From assembly GCF_900111195.1 (NCBI RefSeq), contig NZ_FOGL01000004.1, positions 1-64,000 of the forward strand: DNA of 64,000 nucleotides, in the 5' to 3' direction. Shown here piece by piece: positions 25,577 through 34,136 of this stretch. The translations under genes were made by a program, and so were the position numbers. Positions within the stretch are counted from its first letter, which is position 1; every line of letters starts with the position of its first letter. This DNA comes from Gracilibacillus ureilyticus. GTDB lineage: Bacteria > Bacillota > Bacilli > Bacillales > Amphibacillaceae. The notes under the pieces were generated by a model. It saw nothing but the letters and a program-made list of their open reading frames with translations, ran no database searches and was not told where the DNA came from.

Positions 25577-26629
25577 TTATTTCCCCTCTTTCTTTCTTTG
25601 TTTTAAAAATTCAAAACTGAATTTTGCTGAGATAAACAAAATTAATACAGCCTGGATGATTCCTGAAATAGAATTCGGCACATCTGTATTTCTTTCCACA
25701 CCTAAGGAACCTGTATCAAGTGCTGCTAAAAAGATTGCTACAATGGTTGTACCAACAGGATTGGAGTTCGCGAGCAATGCAGCCATTAAGCCAGTCCAGG
25801 CAAACTGAGGATTTGATAATGCTCCTTCTATAAAACGGTAATGCATCCCAAGTACTTCCACACTTCCTGCAAGACCTGCAAGCATTCCGCTTATTAACAG
25901 ACTGATGAACATTGTTTTTTTACGGTTAATCCCGCCATATTGTGCAAAGAAAACATTCTGGCCAAGCATTTTTACTTCATAGCCAAATGTTGTTCTTTTC
26001 ATAATAAATGCAATGACTATTGCCAGGATAATCGCAATAACGAAGCCATAATGCAGATTCATTCCTGTAATTAGCTTCGGCAGACGGCTTGCCTGATCAA
26101 CCATCACCGTTTGCGGGACACCACCTGCACTTGACGTATCACGGAAAGGCTCACTAACTAAATACCCAGCAAACAATACAGCTATGTAATTTAGTAATAA
26201 TGTAGAGATAAGCAGGTTAATTTGAAATCTCTGTTCCATCCACCCTGCGAAGAATGAATAGAGCCCTGCAATAAGCATACCTGCCACAATTGAAATTATC
26301 ATATTCAGCAAGCCTTGAAATGGCAGGGAAACGGTTATGATTGCTGTTGTGACTGCACCCATCACCAATTGCCCTTCAGCACCTAAATTAAAGAAACCGG
26401 CACGGAAGGCAAAAGCAACCCCTAAACCTGCCAGGATGATCGGAATTGCCCTTTCTAACGTGTTTGTTAAAAAGTAGAGATTTCCAAAAGCCCCTTTCCA
26501 CATCTCCTGGTATGTGACAGCTACGGATTCCCCTGAGAGCATGATGGCAATTGTTCCGACTAAAAGCCCTACAATTACTGCTAAAATTGGCTGAATAAAT
26601 AGCGTGGCATTAGTTTTTAGTTTATTCAT
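25577..26629 (-). CDS. Nucleoside ABC transporter permease 1 (NupP/NupB type)
   Basis: About 350 residues, about 10 hydrophobic segments. Conserved features are ERAIPIILAGLGVAFAFRAG, FFNLGAEGQLVMGA and the coupling loop MLGQNVFFAQYGGINRKK. I choose the ATG at 26629 behind AGGTGGTAGG; it overlaps the ATPase stop by 8 bp. It pairs with the following permease. Confidence 0.9.
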   Translation of the reverse strand: MNKLKTNATLFIQPILAVIVGLLVGTIAIMLSGESVAVTYQEMWKGAFGNLYFLTNTLERAIPIILAGLGVAFAFRAGFFNLGAEGQLVMGAVTTAIITVSLPFQGLLNMIISIVAGMLIAGLYSFFAGWMEQRFQINLLISTLLLNYIAVLFAGYLVSEPFRDTSSAGGVPQTVMVDQASRLPKLITGMNLHYGFVIAIILAIVIAFIMKRTTFGYEVKMLGQNVFFAQYGGINRKKTMFISLLISGMLAGLAGSVEVLGMHYRFIEGALSNPQFAWTGLMAALLANSNPVGTTIVAIFLAALDTGSLGVERNTDVPNSISGIIQAVLILFISAKFSFEFLKQRKKEGK

Positions 26630-28127
26630 TCCTACCACCTGCCATTAATATACTAAGTTTTTCTTCACTTGCCTCATTGCGCTCAAACTCTCCGGCGATT
26701 TTCCCTTCATACATAACTAACACACGATCTGATAATGCCAGAATTTCTGATAGCTCTGAGGAGATCAGCAGAACGGCATCACCATTGTTTCTTTTTTCAA
26801 TCAGCTGCTCGTGAATAAATTCCATTGCCCCAATATCGACTCCCCTGGTCGGTTCAGCAGCCAGGAGAAATGGCGTATTCTTCTGAATTTCTCGTGCAGC
26901 GATTAATTTTTGCAAGTTCCCCCCTGATAAAAATTGGGCGCTTGTATCTATCGAAGTTGTTTTTACGTTAAACTTCTTTATACTATCTGTTACATACTTG
27001 CGAATATTTTTTAACTTTAAGACACCTGACTTTTGAAACTCTTGCTTCACATAGTCTGTCATCATCATGTTGTCGACTAGGCTTGCTTCTTTTGCTGCGC
27101 CCCATAAGTAACGGTCTTCCGGTATATGAGCAAGTCCTGCCTCTCTAATCTGCTTAACTGACTGGTTTGTCAGTTCAGTTCCGTTTAATGTGACAGAACC
27201 ATTTTGAACTGATGCCAGACCTGTAATTGCCTGTATAAGTTCTGACTGGCCATTACCGGATACTCCTGCAATGCCGACTATTTCTCCTTGCTGAACTTGA
27301 AAAGAGATATTTTCCAATAATGATTTTCCTGAGTCTTTGTCTGTCATGCTTACATTTTTGATGGAAAGTACTTCTTTTCCCTTCACTTTTTCCGGGAGCG
27401 GATTATTCTTCAATTCTCTTCCAACCATTAAACGGGATAATTCTTCCGGATTTGTCTCTCTTGTTTCCAGTGTTCCGGTTACTTTTCCGTCTCTTAATAC
27501 AGTGACTCGATCAGATACTGCCATTACCTCATTTAATTTGTGGGTAATTAAAATGATACTCTTGCCCATTTTCACTAATTCACGCAAGCTTGCCAGCAAG
27601 TCTTTTACTTCGAGTGGTGTTAACACAGCAGTTGGTTCATCTAAAATGATGACATCGGCACCTTGATACAATACTTTTAATATCTCTACACGCTGTTGAA
27701 TCCCGACAGGTGCATCGCCGACTATTTGTAACGGATCAATATTCATTCCGAACTTTTTTGCTAATTGGCTCACTTCTTCTGCTGCTTTCTTCCGGTCATA
27801 GCGCCAGCTTTTTCTTGGTTCATGATGGAAGACGACATTCTCGGCAATCGTAAATGGGGGAAACAGCATAAAGTGCTGATGAACCATACCGATTCCTAAT
27901 GCGATCGCATCATTCGGATTGTCTATAGTTTTACTTTTTCCAGCAATGACGATTTCACCGGATGTTGGTTTTTCCATGCCATAGAGCATTCTCATAAGAG
28001 TGGTTTTCCCTGCACCATTTTCTCCTACAATCGCATGAATTTCCTGCTTATTTAATGAAAAATCTATATGGTCATTTGCAGTAAAGTCACCATATTTTTT
28101 TGTGATTCCTTTCAGTTCCAATAACAC
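26622..28127 (-). CDS. Nucleoside ABC transporter ATPase (NupO/NupA type)
   Basis: 501 residues with two fused ABC domains. Domain 1 has Walker A VGENGAGKTTLMRMLYG, a divergent signature (PVGIQQRVEILKVLYQ) and Walker B ADVIILDEPTAVLTP. Domain 2 has GVSGNGQSELIQAI and signature LSGGNLQKLIAAREI. This architecture is typical of sugar/nucleoside importers. The GTG start at 28127 sits behind AAGAAGGTG. It is separated from the lipoprotein gene by a hairpin. Confidence 0.92.
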   Translation of the reverse strand: MLLELKGITKKYGDFTANDHIDFSLNKQEIHAIVGENGAGKTTLMRMLYGMEKPTSGEIVIAGKSKTIDNPNDAIALGIGMVHQHFMLFPPFTIAENVVFHHEPRKSWRYDRKKAAEEVSQLAKKFGMNIDPLQIVGDAPVGIQQRVEILKVLYQGADVIILDEPTAVLTPLEVKDLLASLRELVKMGKSIILITHKLNEVMAVSDRVTVLRDGKVTGTLETRETNPEELSRLMVGRELKNNPLPEKVKGKEVLSIKNVSMTDKDSGKSLLENISFQVQQGEIVGIAGVSGNGQSELIQAITGLASVQNGSVTLNGTELTNQSVKQIREAGLAHIPEDRYLWGAAKEASLVDNMMMTDYVKQEFQKSGVLKLKNIRKYVTDSIKKFNVKTTSIDTSAQFLSGGNLQKLIAAREIQKNTPFLLAAEPTRGVDIGAMEFIHEQLIEKRNNGDAVLLISSELSEILALSDRVLVMYEGKIAGEFERNEASEEKLSILMAGGRNE

Positions 28128-28221
28128 TTGAATTCACCTTCTTTATTCAGATAGTAAGAAGAAAGCATGATATGTATAAAAATATAACTTCAAACAGGAA
28201 ATTGATAGATTATAAGTAAGA

Positions 28222-28251
28222 ATGGGCTGCTTATAATGAAAGCAGCCCGTG
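28222..28251 (-). terminator. Hairpin between the lipoprotein and ATPase genes
   Basis: GGGCTGC and GCAGCCC arms with an 11-nt loop; only a weak T-rich tail follows on the minus strand. It probably acts as a partial terminator or 3' stabiliser, giving more lipoprotein than ATPase. The ribose-type importer at 42.7 kb has the same arrangement. Confidence 0.6.
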
Positions 28252-28259
28252 TTTAACAT

Positions 28260-29309
28260 TTATTCTTGCTCTAGTGGATTTTGTACTTCTACTTCACCTG
28301 AGATAATTTGATCTTTAATTGCAATTACTTCATCAATTGTTTCCTGGCCGATGAAATCACTTAGTTCAGATTCAGACTCTGCTGTCACGAAAGTTACACC
28401 TACTCCTCCTTCAGCAAGGCCGAAAGATTGTGTTCCTGTTGTGAATTCACCTTCACCATATTCTTTCACAAAATCGTAAGCTACAACATCTGTATTTTTT
28501 AATTGTGATAGAACGATATGTTCTGGATCATTAACGGTTCTGTCAATATCCTGTCCGGAAGTATAGAATCCTTCTTCTGCTGCCGCTTCAAATACCCCTA
28601 AATCACTAACTGCAGCTGCTGCAGCGATGAAATCTGCACCATTCGCATGCTGTTGTAATGCAATCTCTTTTGCTTTTGCTGGATCTTCGAAACTTCCAAC
28701 ATAGCTTGATAGAATTTCTGCCTCACTGTTTACATGGGCAACTCCTTCTTCAAACCCTACTTTATATTTATCAAGTAAAGGAACATCCATTGCAAGTACA
28801 ATTCCTACCGTATTCGTCTGGGTAGAAAGTCCCGCAGTTGCACCTAATAAGAAACTTGCTTCATACTCACGGAATTCCGCACTTTTTACATTTGGCAAGT
28901 CTACAACTGCATCAATAATGGCAAAGTCCTGATCAGGATTTTGTTCAGCAACACGGGTTAATGCATCCACTGCATCAAATGTTGCCGTTAAAATTAAATC
29001 ATATCCATCTGCTACTGCCACCTGTAGGTTTTGTTCAATTTCTGTTGGATCAGAAGATTCAATTACATTTACTTCTAAACCTGTTTCTTCAGCTGCTTTT
29101 GTCGCACCGTCAGAAATTTGCTGGAAAAACGGGTTCACACCAATTTGATCTGTTAAAACAACTGCTACTGTTTTTGCTTCCTCATTCGAGGCTTCACTTT
29201 CTCCACCATTGCTTGACTCTTCTGCTGATCCACTCTCATTACTCGTACCACATGCTGCTAAAAGTACGATCAGAACTGCAGAAAAAAGCCATAATACTTT
29301 TTTTCTCAT
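28260..29309 (-). CDS. BMP-family nucleoside-binding lipoprotein
   Basis: 349 residues. The signal peptide MRKKVLWLFSAVLIVLLAAC ends in a lipobox cysteine (residue 20) followed by a Ser/Glu/Gly-rich linker. The mature part is a BMP/Med-type periplasmic-binding fold with VVLTDQIGVNPFFQQISDGA, FAIIDAVVDLPNVKSAEFRE and IAAAAAVSDLGVFEAAAEEG. Such proteins deliver nucleosides to NupOPQ-type permeases. It is the first gene of its operon, with a SigA promoter upstream. Confidence 0.9.
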   Translation of the reverse strand: MRKKVLWLFSAVLIVLLAACGTSNESGSAEESSNGGESEASNEEAKTVAVVLTDQIGVNPFFQQISDGATKAAEETGLEVNVIESSDPTEIEQNLQVAVADGYDLILTATFDAVDALTRVAEQNPDQDFAIIDAVVDLPNVKSAEFREYEASFLLGATAGLSTQTNTVGIVLAMDVPLLDKYKVGFEEGVAHVNSEAEILSSYVGSFEDPAKAKEIALQQHANGADFIAAAAAVSDLGVFEAAAEEGFYTSGQDIDRTVNDPEHIVLSQLKNTDVVAYDFVKEYGEGEFTTGTQSFGLAEGGVGVTFVTAESESELSDFIGQETIDEVIAIKDQIISGEVEVQNPLEQE

Positions 29310-29363
29310 TCGATAGTCCCCCTAATTTTTATCTAGGCCATTTAGGCTTTTTTACATATCGTG

Positions 29364-29392
29364 ATTATAAAGAACAATTAGGATAAAATCAA
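29364..29392 (-). promoter_or_regulatory. SigA promoter of the bmp-nup-pnp operon
   Basis: TTGATT (29392-29387), 17 nt, TATAAT (29369-29364) on the minus strand, about 55 bp before the lipoprotein start. Near consensus. Confidence 0.85.
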
Positions 29393-29397
29393 TCTTT

Positions 29398-29416
29398 TTT
29401 CGACAAAATTCTGAAA
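29398..29416. promoter_or_regulatory. CodY-like operator, copy shared with the BMC operon
   Basis: The minus strand reads TTTCAGAATTTTGTCGAAA, ending 5 bp upstream of the -35 box. With flanking bases, AATTTTCAGAATTTT matches 13 of 15 positions of the CodY consensus AATTTTCWGAAAATT. The same 19 bases occur at 45497-45515 upstream of metY. CodY binding is inferred. Confidence 0.55.
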
Positions 29417-29418
29417 AT

Positions 29419-30138
29419 TTAGAACTCTGTCGATCTGTAATCATATGGATCAATTTGTCTTAAAGTCTGCAGCTGTCTTGCTGTAGGTTCCTTAGTATAA
29501 CGAATCTCATCATAGATCAGCTTAAATCCAGTCTGTGCCTGAACTTCTTCTAGTGTTGTATGCGGGTGGATAGAATCAAGCTGCAATTTTCCATTTTTAA
29601 ATACAAATACACAAAGTGGTGTTATAATTTTCCACAAATTCCCTCTCGTCGTAACAAAATTTACTTTTTCCACAAAAGTTCTCGGGTCATGCTTTGTTCG
29701 CCAAATAATTGCCTTTTTTGCTGTAGGAATTAATACAGCACTCCCTGCACCGCCAGGTAACCTGACTTTTGGCTTATGATAATCCCCAATGACTGATGCA
29801 TTGACATTCCCGTTCACATCAAATTGAACGCCGCCCAAAAAAGCAACATCCAGTTTGCCACGCATTGATAAGTCAAAGATCTGATCAAGCGGAAAATAGG
29901 ACTCTCCTGCCTCGACTAAATCCGCACCTGCAGAAGAATAGGAAGACTGTTTAACTGTACCAGGATTCACTCCGCCAGGTATATTAAGGTGGACTAAGTT
30001 AGGTGCATGTAATTTTCTCGCTAAGTGCATGGCTACCATTGGCATTTGGGAGGAAACTCCATGAAAAACTGTCTCCCCATCCTCAAGCATATCTGCTATA
30101 GCACATGTCATTAAATCACTTATCCGGTAATTCACCAT
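29419..30138 (-). CDS. CoA-transferase/hydrolase family, beta subunit (GctB/IpdB type)
   Basis: 239 residues. Class I CoA-transferase beta fold: ADMLEDGETVFHGVSSQMPM, KLHAPNLVHLNIPGGVNPG, VAFLGGVQFDVNGNVNAS and the glycine-rich RLPGGAGSAVLIPTA. In glutaconate CoA-transferase the catalytic Glu follows 'APNL....' in an E(S/A)G motif; here that position reads IPGG, with no Glu. This resembles family members that act as hydrolases/lyases rather than transferases. It overlaps the alpha subunit by 7 bp and ends the BMC operon. Confidence 0.8.
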   Translation of the reverse strand: MVNYRISDLMTCAIADMLEDGETVFHGVSSQMPMVAMHLARKLHAPNLVHLNIPGGVNPGTVKQSSYSSAGADLVEAGESYFPLDQIFDLSMRGKLDVAFLGGVQFDVNGNVNASVIGDYHKPKVRLPGGAGSAVLIPTAKKAIIWRTKHDPRTFVEKVNFVTTRGNLWKIITPLCVFVFKNGKLQLDSIHPHTTLEEVQAQTGFKLIYDEIRYTKEPTARQLQTLRQIDPYDYRSTEF

Positions 30139-30965
30139 ACTCTTGTCCCCCTCTCCTGTTGATAATCTTTTCGCTCATAGTTTTTAATAAACTCTGCTAC
30201 TTCCTGTTTTTCTTTTAATCCAAGAAACTTGCGCAGCGGCTGCTCGTCAACATCATATTTTTGATAACATGATGTGGGAGCTGCTCCACCGGGAACATGG
30301 ACGACAGCATCCACTAAAAATGCTGGTATATCAATCTTGTCTTTATTTTGCTTAATCTGGAAAGGAGAAACGATTTGCTCTGTTGTTATTATTACTCGAT
30401 CCGCTGCCCGTGACATTAATACATCCTCGAATTTCGGCCCGGCAATAATCGCATTACCTTCTTCATCACATTGCTGTACATGAATAACCGCAACATCAGG
30501 AAAAATTGAGCGGACTAATGTGACTGGCTCACCAGTAAATGGGTCTTCTACGACAACAAAGTAATCATTATGTTCGATTAAATCCCCATATTTTAAACCG
30601 CTCACAGGCATAAATGGGACATTTGCTGATGCCCCTCTAAGTGCGCTTATTACTGTATAGCATGCATGTTCATTTGCCTTTACCATACCTGTCTGGACAG
30701 CCTTGCGGTAATGCGGTGGCAGCCCGTAAACTGTCTCATAACTGACAAATCCGGCATCAACAGTTGCCACAGATCCTGCTGCACATAACAGGTCAATATC
30801 ATGGGCACCGGCTGTTTTCACAAGTTTCAATCCACTTTTCTCCTGCCTCGCAAGCTCTCTGACAAACGCCATTGGGGCCCGGTGTAACACGTTTCCTCCT
30901 AAGGCAAGTGTTGACTGGTCAGCAATTGTTTCAACTGCTTTTTTCAATGATTGTAATTTTGACAA
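30132..30965 (-). CDS. CoA-transferase/hydrolase family, alpha subunit (GctA/IpdA type)
   Basis: About 277 residues from the TTG at 30965, chosen because GGAGGTGAAG precedes it and the extended frame to 31028 overlaps the reductase gene. Features: TLALGGNVLHRAPMAFVREL, KTAGAHDIDLLCAAGSVATV, MVKANEHACYTVISALRGAS and VAVIHVQQCDEEGNAII, the last a common signature of CoA-transferase alpha chains. With the beta subunit it may move or remove CoA from the acyl-CoA made by the compartment's dehydrogenase (inference). No encapsulation peptide is evident. Confidence 0.82.
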   Translation of the reverse strand: MSKLQSLKKAVETIADQSTLALGGNVLHRAPMAFVRELARQEKSGLKLVKTAGAHDIDLLCAAGSVATVDAGFVSYETVYGLPPHYRKAVQTGMVKANEHACYTVISALRGASANVPFMPVSGLKYGDLIEHNDYFVVVEDPFTGEPVTLVRSIFPDVAVIHVQQCDEEGNAIIAGPKFEDVLMSRAADRVIITTEQIVSPFQIKQNKDKIDIPAFLVDAVVHVPGGAAPTSCYQKYDVDEQPLRKFLGLKEKQEVAEFIKNYERKDYQQERGTRVW

Positions 30966-30988
30966 AATCTTCACCTCCAGCTTGCTAA

Positions 30989-32320
30989 CTATTTCACTGC
31001 ATTGCTTGCAATATGCACAGCATCCCATACCCCTGCAAATGGCGGGGCATAGCAGAGATCTGTCATTCCCAATTCATCTGCCGGCATATTGTTTTGAATC
31101 GCAATGGCAAACATATCTATCCGCAATACTGCCCCTGATTCACCAATTGCCTGTGCACCTAAAATCCGCTTCGTGCGTTTTTCACAAATAATTTTAATCC
31201 ATAACGGCTTTTGACCAGGATAATAACCAGGGTGATTTGCTGCTTTGACGAACTCTGTTGTATAGTCAATAGCTAAATCTTTTGCTTCCTGTTCAGACAG
31301 TCCCGTCCTTGCTAATTCCAGATCAATAATTTTTACGGCAGCACTGCCTAATGTACCAATATATTTTTGATGAGACCCGGCGATATTTTCACCAGCAATC
31401 CGTCCGCATTTATTCGCATTCGTTCCAAGCGGTAAATATGCATTCTCCTGTTTTACATAGTGATACACTTCCGCACAGTCACCTGCCGCATAAATATCCT
31501 CAACAGTTGTACGCATTTCCCTGTCAATTACTATTGCTCCATTACCAGCAAGTTGAATGTCTGTTCCCTGTAAAAATTGTGTGGCAGGCTTAACACCAAT
31601 TGACACAATGACTAAGTCAGCATCATAGCTGGACTTGTCTGTCATCACCTTTTGTACATATTTATCTCCAGAGAAACCTTTCACACTTTCATTTAAATGG
31701 AGTGCAACTTGCTTTTCCTGCAGGTGTTTTGTTGCTATTTCAGTAATTTCAGGATCAAATGGGGTTAAAATCCTGTCAGCTTGTTCAATGATACGCACGT
31801 TTTTACCTAATGTATGCATCGCTTCGGCAAGCTCAATCCCGATATAACCACCCCCAACAATGACTACATTGTTTATGTGCGGCTTATTTATTTTTTCTTT
31901 TAACAGAATTCCATCTTCCATTGTTTTCAATACATGGATATTACCAAGTTCTAAACCGTCAAATGGCGGAACAATTGGCATGGTCCCTGTCGCAATCATC
32001 AATTTATCATAGTGATCAATAAAAAGCTGACCAGATTCATAGTTTCTAATCATTACTTGCTTTCTTTCTGGTGCTACTTTAACAACTTCATGCCGTGTTC
32101 TGACGTCTATTCCACGATCACGGAATTCTTCCTTAGTACGTGCAATCATTTTTGTATGATCATTATTTTCGCCTGAAACATAATAAGGGAGACCGCATGC
32201 ACCATAAGATACATAGTCACCCTTCTCATATACCGTAATTTCTGCCTCAGGATTAACTCGCTTTAATTTGGAAGCAGCAGACATTCCTGCTGCTACTCCT
32301 CCAATTACGATTAGTTTCAT
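30989..32320 (-). CDS. CoA-disulfide reductase / NADH oxidase-type flavoprotein
   Basis: 443 residues. FAD-binding GGVAAGMSAASKLKRV, redox Cys42 in SYGACGLPYYVSG (single-cysteine type, as in CoA-disulfide reductase and NADH oxidase), NAD-binding VVIVGGGYIGIELAEAM, FAD motif DIYAAGDCAEVYH, and the C-terminal MTDLCYAPPFAGVWDAVH. Likely NAD(P)H-dependent reduction of CoA disulfide/persulfide or of oxygen. In this operon it could reoxidise NADH made by the aldehyde dehydrogenase, or deal with sulfane sulfur; the sequence does not decide. Confidence 0.88.
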   Translation of the reverse strand: MKLIVIGGVAAGMSAASKLKRVNPEAEITVYEKGDYVSYGACGLPYYVSGENNDHTKMIARTKEEFRDRGIDVRTRHEVVKVAPERKQVMIRNYESGQLFIDHYDKLMIATGTMPIVPPFDGLELGNIHVLKTMEDGILLKEKINKPHINNVVIVGGGYIGIELAEAMHTLGKNVRIIEQADRILTPFDPEITEIATKHLQEKQVALHLNESVKGFSGDKYVQKVMTDKSSYDADLVIVSIGVKPATQFLQGTDIQLAGNGAIVIDREMRTTVEDIYAAGDCAEVYHYVKQENAYLPLGTNANKCGRIAGENIAGSHQKYIGTLGSAAVKIIDLELARTGLSEQEAKDLAIDYTTEFVKAANHPGYYPGQKPLWIKIICEKRTKRILGAQAIGESGAVLRIDMFAIAIQNNMPADELGMTDLCYAPPFAGVWDAVHIASNAVK

Positions 32321-32344
32321 GACATATGTCTCCTATTCGTAAAA

Positions 32345-32611
32345 CTATTCTTTGATTTGGATATTTGGTTCCTGGTCAACGATGCCTACAACAATCGCAT
32401 CAATGGGAGCATGCTGAGGTAATGCGTGCTGTACGGCACTGCCAAAACTCACTAAAACGAGCTCACCTTCCCCTGCGCCGATCGTATCAGCTGCGACAAA
32501 CCATTCTTTATTTTCACCATTGAACGGCTCAATCACTAATAATTTATAGCCTTGTAATGTATCATATTTTCTTGTCGAAATTACTCTGCTTACCACTTTT
32601 CCAATTACCAT
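32345..32611 (-). CDS. BMC-P shell vertex protein (EutN/CcmL family)
   Basis: 88 residues from the ATG at 32611 (GGAGG lies 8 nt upstream and the earlier ATG at 32626 overlaps it). It starts MVIGKVVSRVISTRKYDTLQ, with GYKLLVIEPF and the conserved AADTIGAGEGELVLVSFGSA. Pentamers of this family close the vertices of the polyhedral shell. It is the only BMC-P gene in the locus. Confidence 0.94.
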   Translation of the reverse strand: MVIGKVVSRVISTRKYDTLQGYKLLVIEPFNGENKEWFVAADTIGAGEGELVLVSFGSAVQHALPQHAPIDAIVVGIVDQEPNIQIKE

Positions 32612-32639
32612 ACAATAAACCTCCATAACTGGATAAGGT

Positions 32640-33305
32640 TTACTTGATCAATTTTAAGTATTCCTGACCCTTAATCCCAAATGCATTGGCGTCATCCGTA
32701 TCAATATGCATGTCTAACGCATAACGGTCACTTATTCTAACCGTCACACCATACATCATGCCGCCTTTTTCCCCGTCAACTTCTATTTTTACTTTCTGGT
32801 GATTTTCTACACCATACCTGCTGGCATCAGCTGGTGACATATGGATATGGCGGTCTGCTATAATACAGCCTTCCTCCAGTTCAATCTTCCCCTTCGGTCC
32901 GATTACAGTCAATGGAGCAGATCCTTTTAAATCACCAGAATGCCTTACAGGCGGATTAACACCTAACTTAATCGCATCAGTTCTCGATATTTCAATTTGT
33001 GTCTGTTTTCTGAGCGGTGCAACAACACGGATCCGATCCATTTTCGATTTTGGACCTTTGATAGTTACTTGCTCCACACAGGAATATTGACCTGGCTGTG
33101 AAATATCCCGATGCTTTGTAAATGTATAACCTTTGCCAAACAGAAAATCGGCATGTTTTTGCTCTAAATGAATATGTCTTGCCGAAACACTAACTGGTAT
33201 GAATTGATCCTTTTCCTGGACCAGCTCAATGTTATGTGCTTTTATTTCTTCCATGACAGCATCACGGATTGCTCGGTAAAGTGTTTCGTTTCCCTTAACT
33301 GTCAT
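32640..33305 (-). CDS. pduL: Phosphotransacylase PduL
   Basis: 221 residues. It converts acyl-CoA plus phosphate to acyl-phosphate, recycling CoA inside metabolosomes. Both PduL barrels are present, with metal-binding VSVSARHIHLEQKHADFLFG and CIIADRHIHMSPADASRYGV. The N-terminal NETLYRAIRDAVMEEIKAHN is an amphipathic helix like known PduL encapsulation peptides. It lies between the shell genes, as usual. Confidence 0.93.
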   Translation of the reverse strand: MTVKGNETLYRAIRDAVMEEIKAHNIELVQEKDQFIPVSVSARHIHLEQKHADFLFGKGYTFTKHRDISQPGQYSCVEQVTIKGPKSKMDRIRVVAPLRKQTQIEISRTDAIKLGVNPPVRHSGDLKGSAPLTVIGPKGKIELEEGCIIADRHIHMSPADASRYGVENHQKVKIEVDGEKGGMMYGVTVRISDRYALDMHIDTDDANAFGIKGQEYLKLIK

Positions 33306-33318
33306 ATGATGTCATCCT

Positions 33319-33597
33319 TTATTTAGCAAAGTCTGGTAAAATTTTCGCGATATCGCCATGTGGTCTTGGGATCACGTGGACTGCGATTACCTCGCCTACG
33401 CGAGCTGCCGCTTCTGCCCCTACTTCTGTGGCAGCTTTTACTGCTCCAACGTCCCCTTTGATAATTACTGATACAAGGCCTGAACCGATTTTTTCGCTTC
33501 CTACTACTTCTACGTTTGCTGCTTTTAACATTGCATCTGCAGCCTCGATTGATGCTGTTAAACCTCTTGTTTCGATTACTCCTAATGAATCACTCAT
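33319..33597 (-). CDS. BMC-H shell hexamer protein (EutM/PduA type), copy A
   Basis: 92 residues, single BMC domain: [20 protein letters not shown], pore loop [10 protein letters not shown], and [19 protein letters not shown]. It forms facets and pores of the shell. The first 79 residues differ from copy B (34137-34409) at only three positions; the C-terminal tails differ. It is separated from copy B by 540 bp holding a 52-bp repeat array. The ribosome binding site is AAGGAGG. Confidence 0.96.
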   Translation of the reverse strand: MSDSLGVIETRGLTASIEAADAMLKAANVEVVGSEKIGSGLVSVIIKGDVGAVKAATEVGAEAAARVGEVIAVHVIPRPHGDIAKILPDFAK

Positions 33598-33689
33598 TGT
33601 ATTTCCTCCTTGGATTTATTATTAGATTTTTCATATTTAATGGATGTTTCTTTTGCTGAGCCTGCTGAGATTTGGGTATGATAATCGGT

Positions 33690-34100
33690 TTAAGAACAAA
33701 TCTTCCGCTTCACAACCAAATCTACCGTTATTCCTCTTGAGATTTCGTCCTGATTTTCAGTTCACGACTAAATCTCCTGTGCTTCCTCTTGAGATTTCGT
33801 CCTGATCTTAGCTTCACAACCAAATCTTATGCTTTACCTCCGCAGATTTCGTCCTGATCTTAGCTTCACAACTAAATCTCCTACTTTTCTTCCGCAGATT
33901 TCGTCCTGATACCCACTTCACAACCAAATCTCCCGCTTTTCTTCCGCAGATTTCGTCCTGATACCCACTTCACAACCAAATCTCCTGCTTTTCTTCCGCA
34001 GATTTCGTTCTGATTTCCACTTCACTACCAAATCTCCTGCTTTTCTTCCGCAGATTTCGTCCTGATATCTGCTTCACAATCAAATCTCCTGCTACTCTCT
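33690..34100. repeat. 52-bp imperfect tandem hairpin array 2, inside the BMC operon
   Basis: GATTTCGTCC-type starts occur at 33741, 33793, 33845, 33897, 33949, 34001 and 34053, exactly 52 bp apart, with a degenerate copy before. The unit is GATTTCGTCCTGAT, about 4 variable bases, a CTTCACAACCAAATCT-like block, then CCTGCTTTTCTTCCGCA. One arm (GATTTCGTC) is inverted relative to the second (GACTAAATC in one copy; perfect GACGAAATC types in array 1). It lies between the two near-identical BMC-H genes, where it must be transcribed with the operon. Confidence 0.9.
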
Positions 34101-34136
34101 TACTTCTCTAGCAAAATAATGGTCCTAATTTAATAA

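Noticed and set aside
33690-34100. CRISPR array or coding repeat inside the BMC operon
   Set aside because: Same reason as above; 52 is not a multiple of three and no long ORF crosses it.
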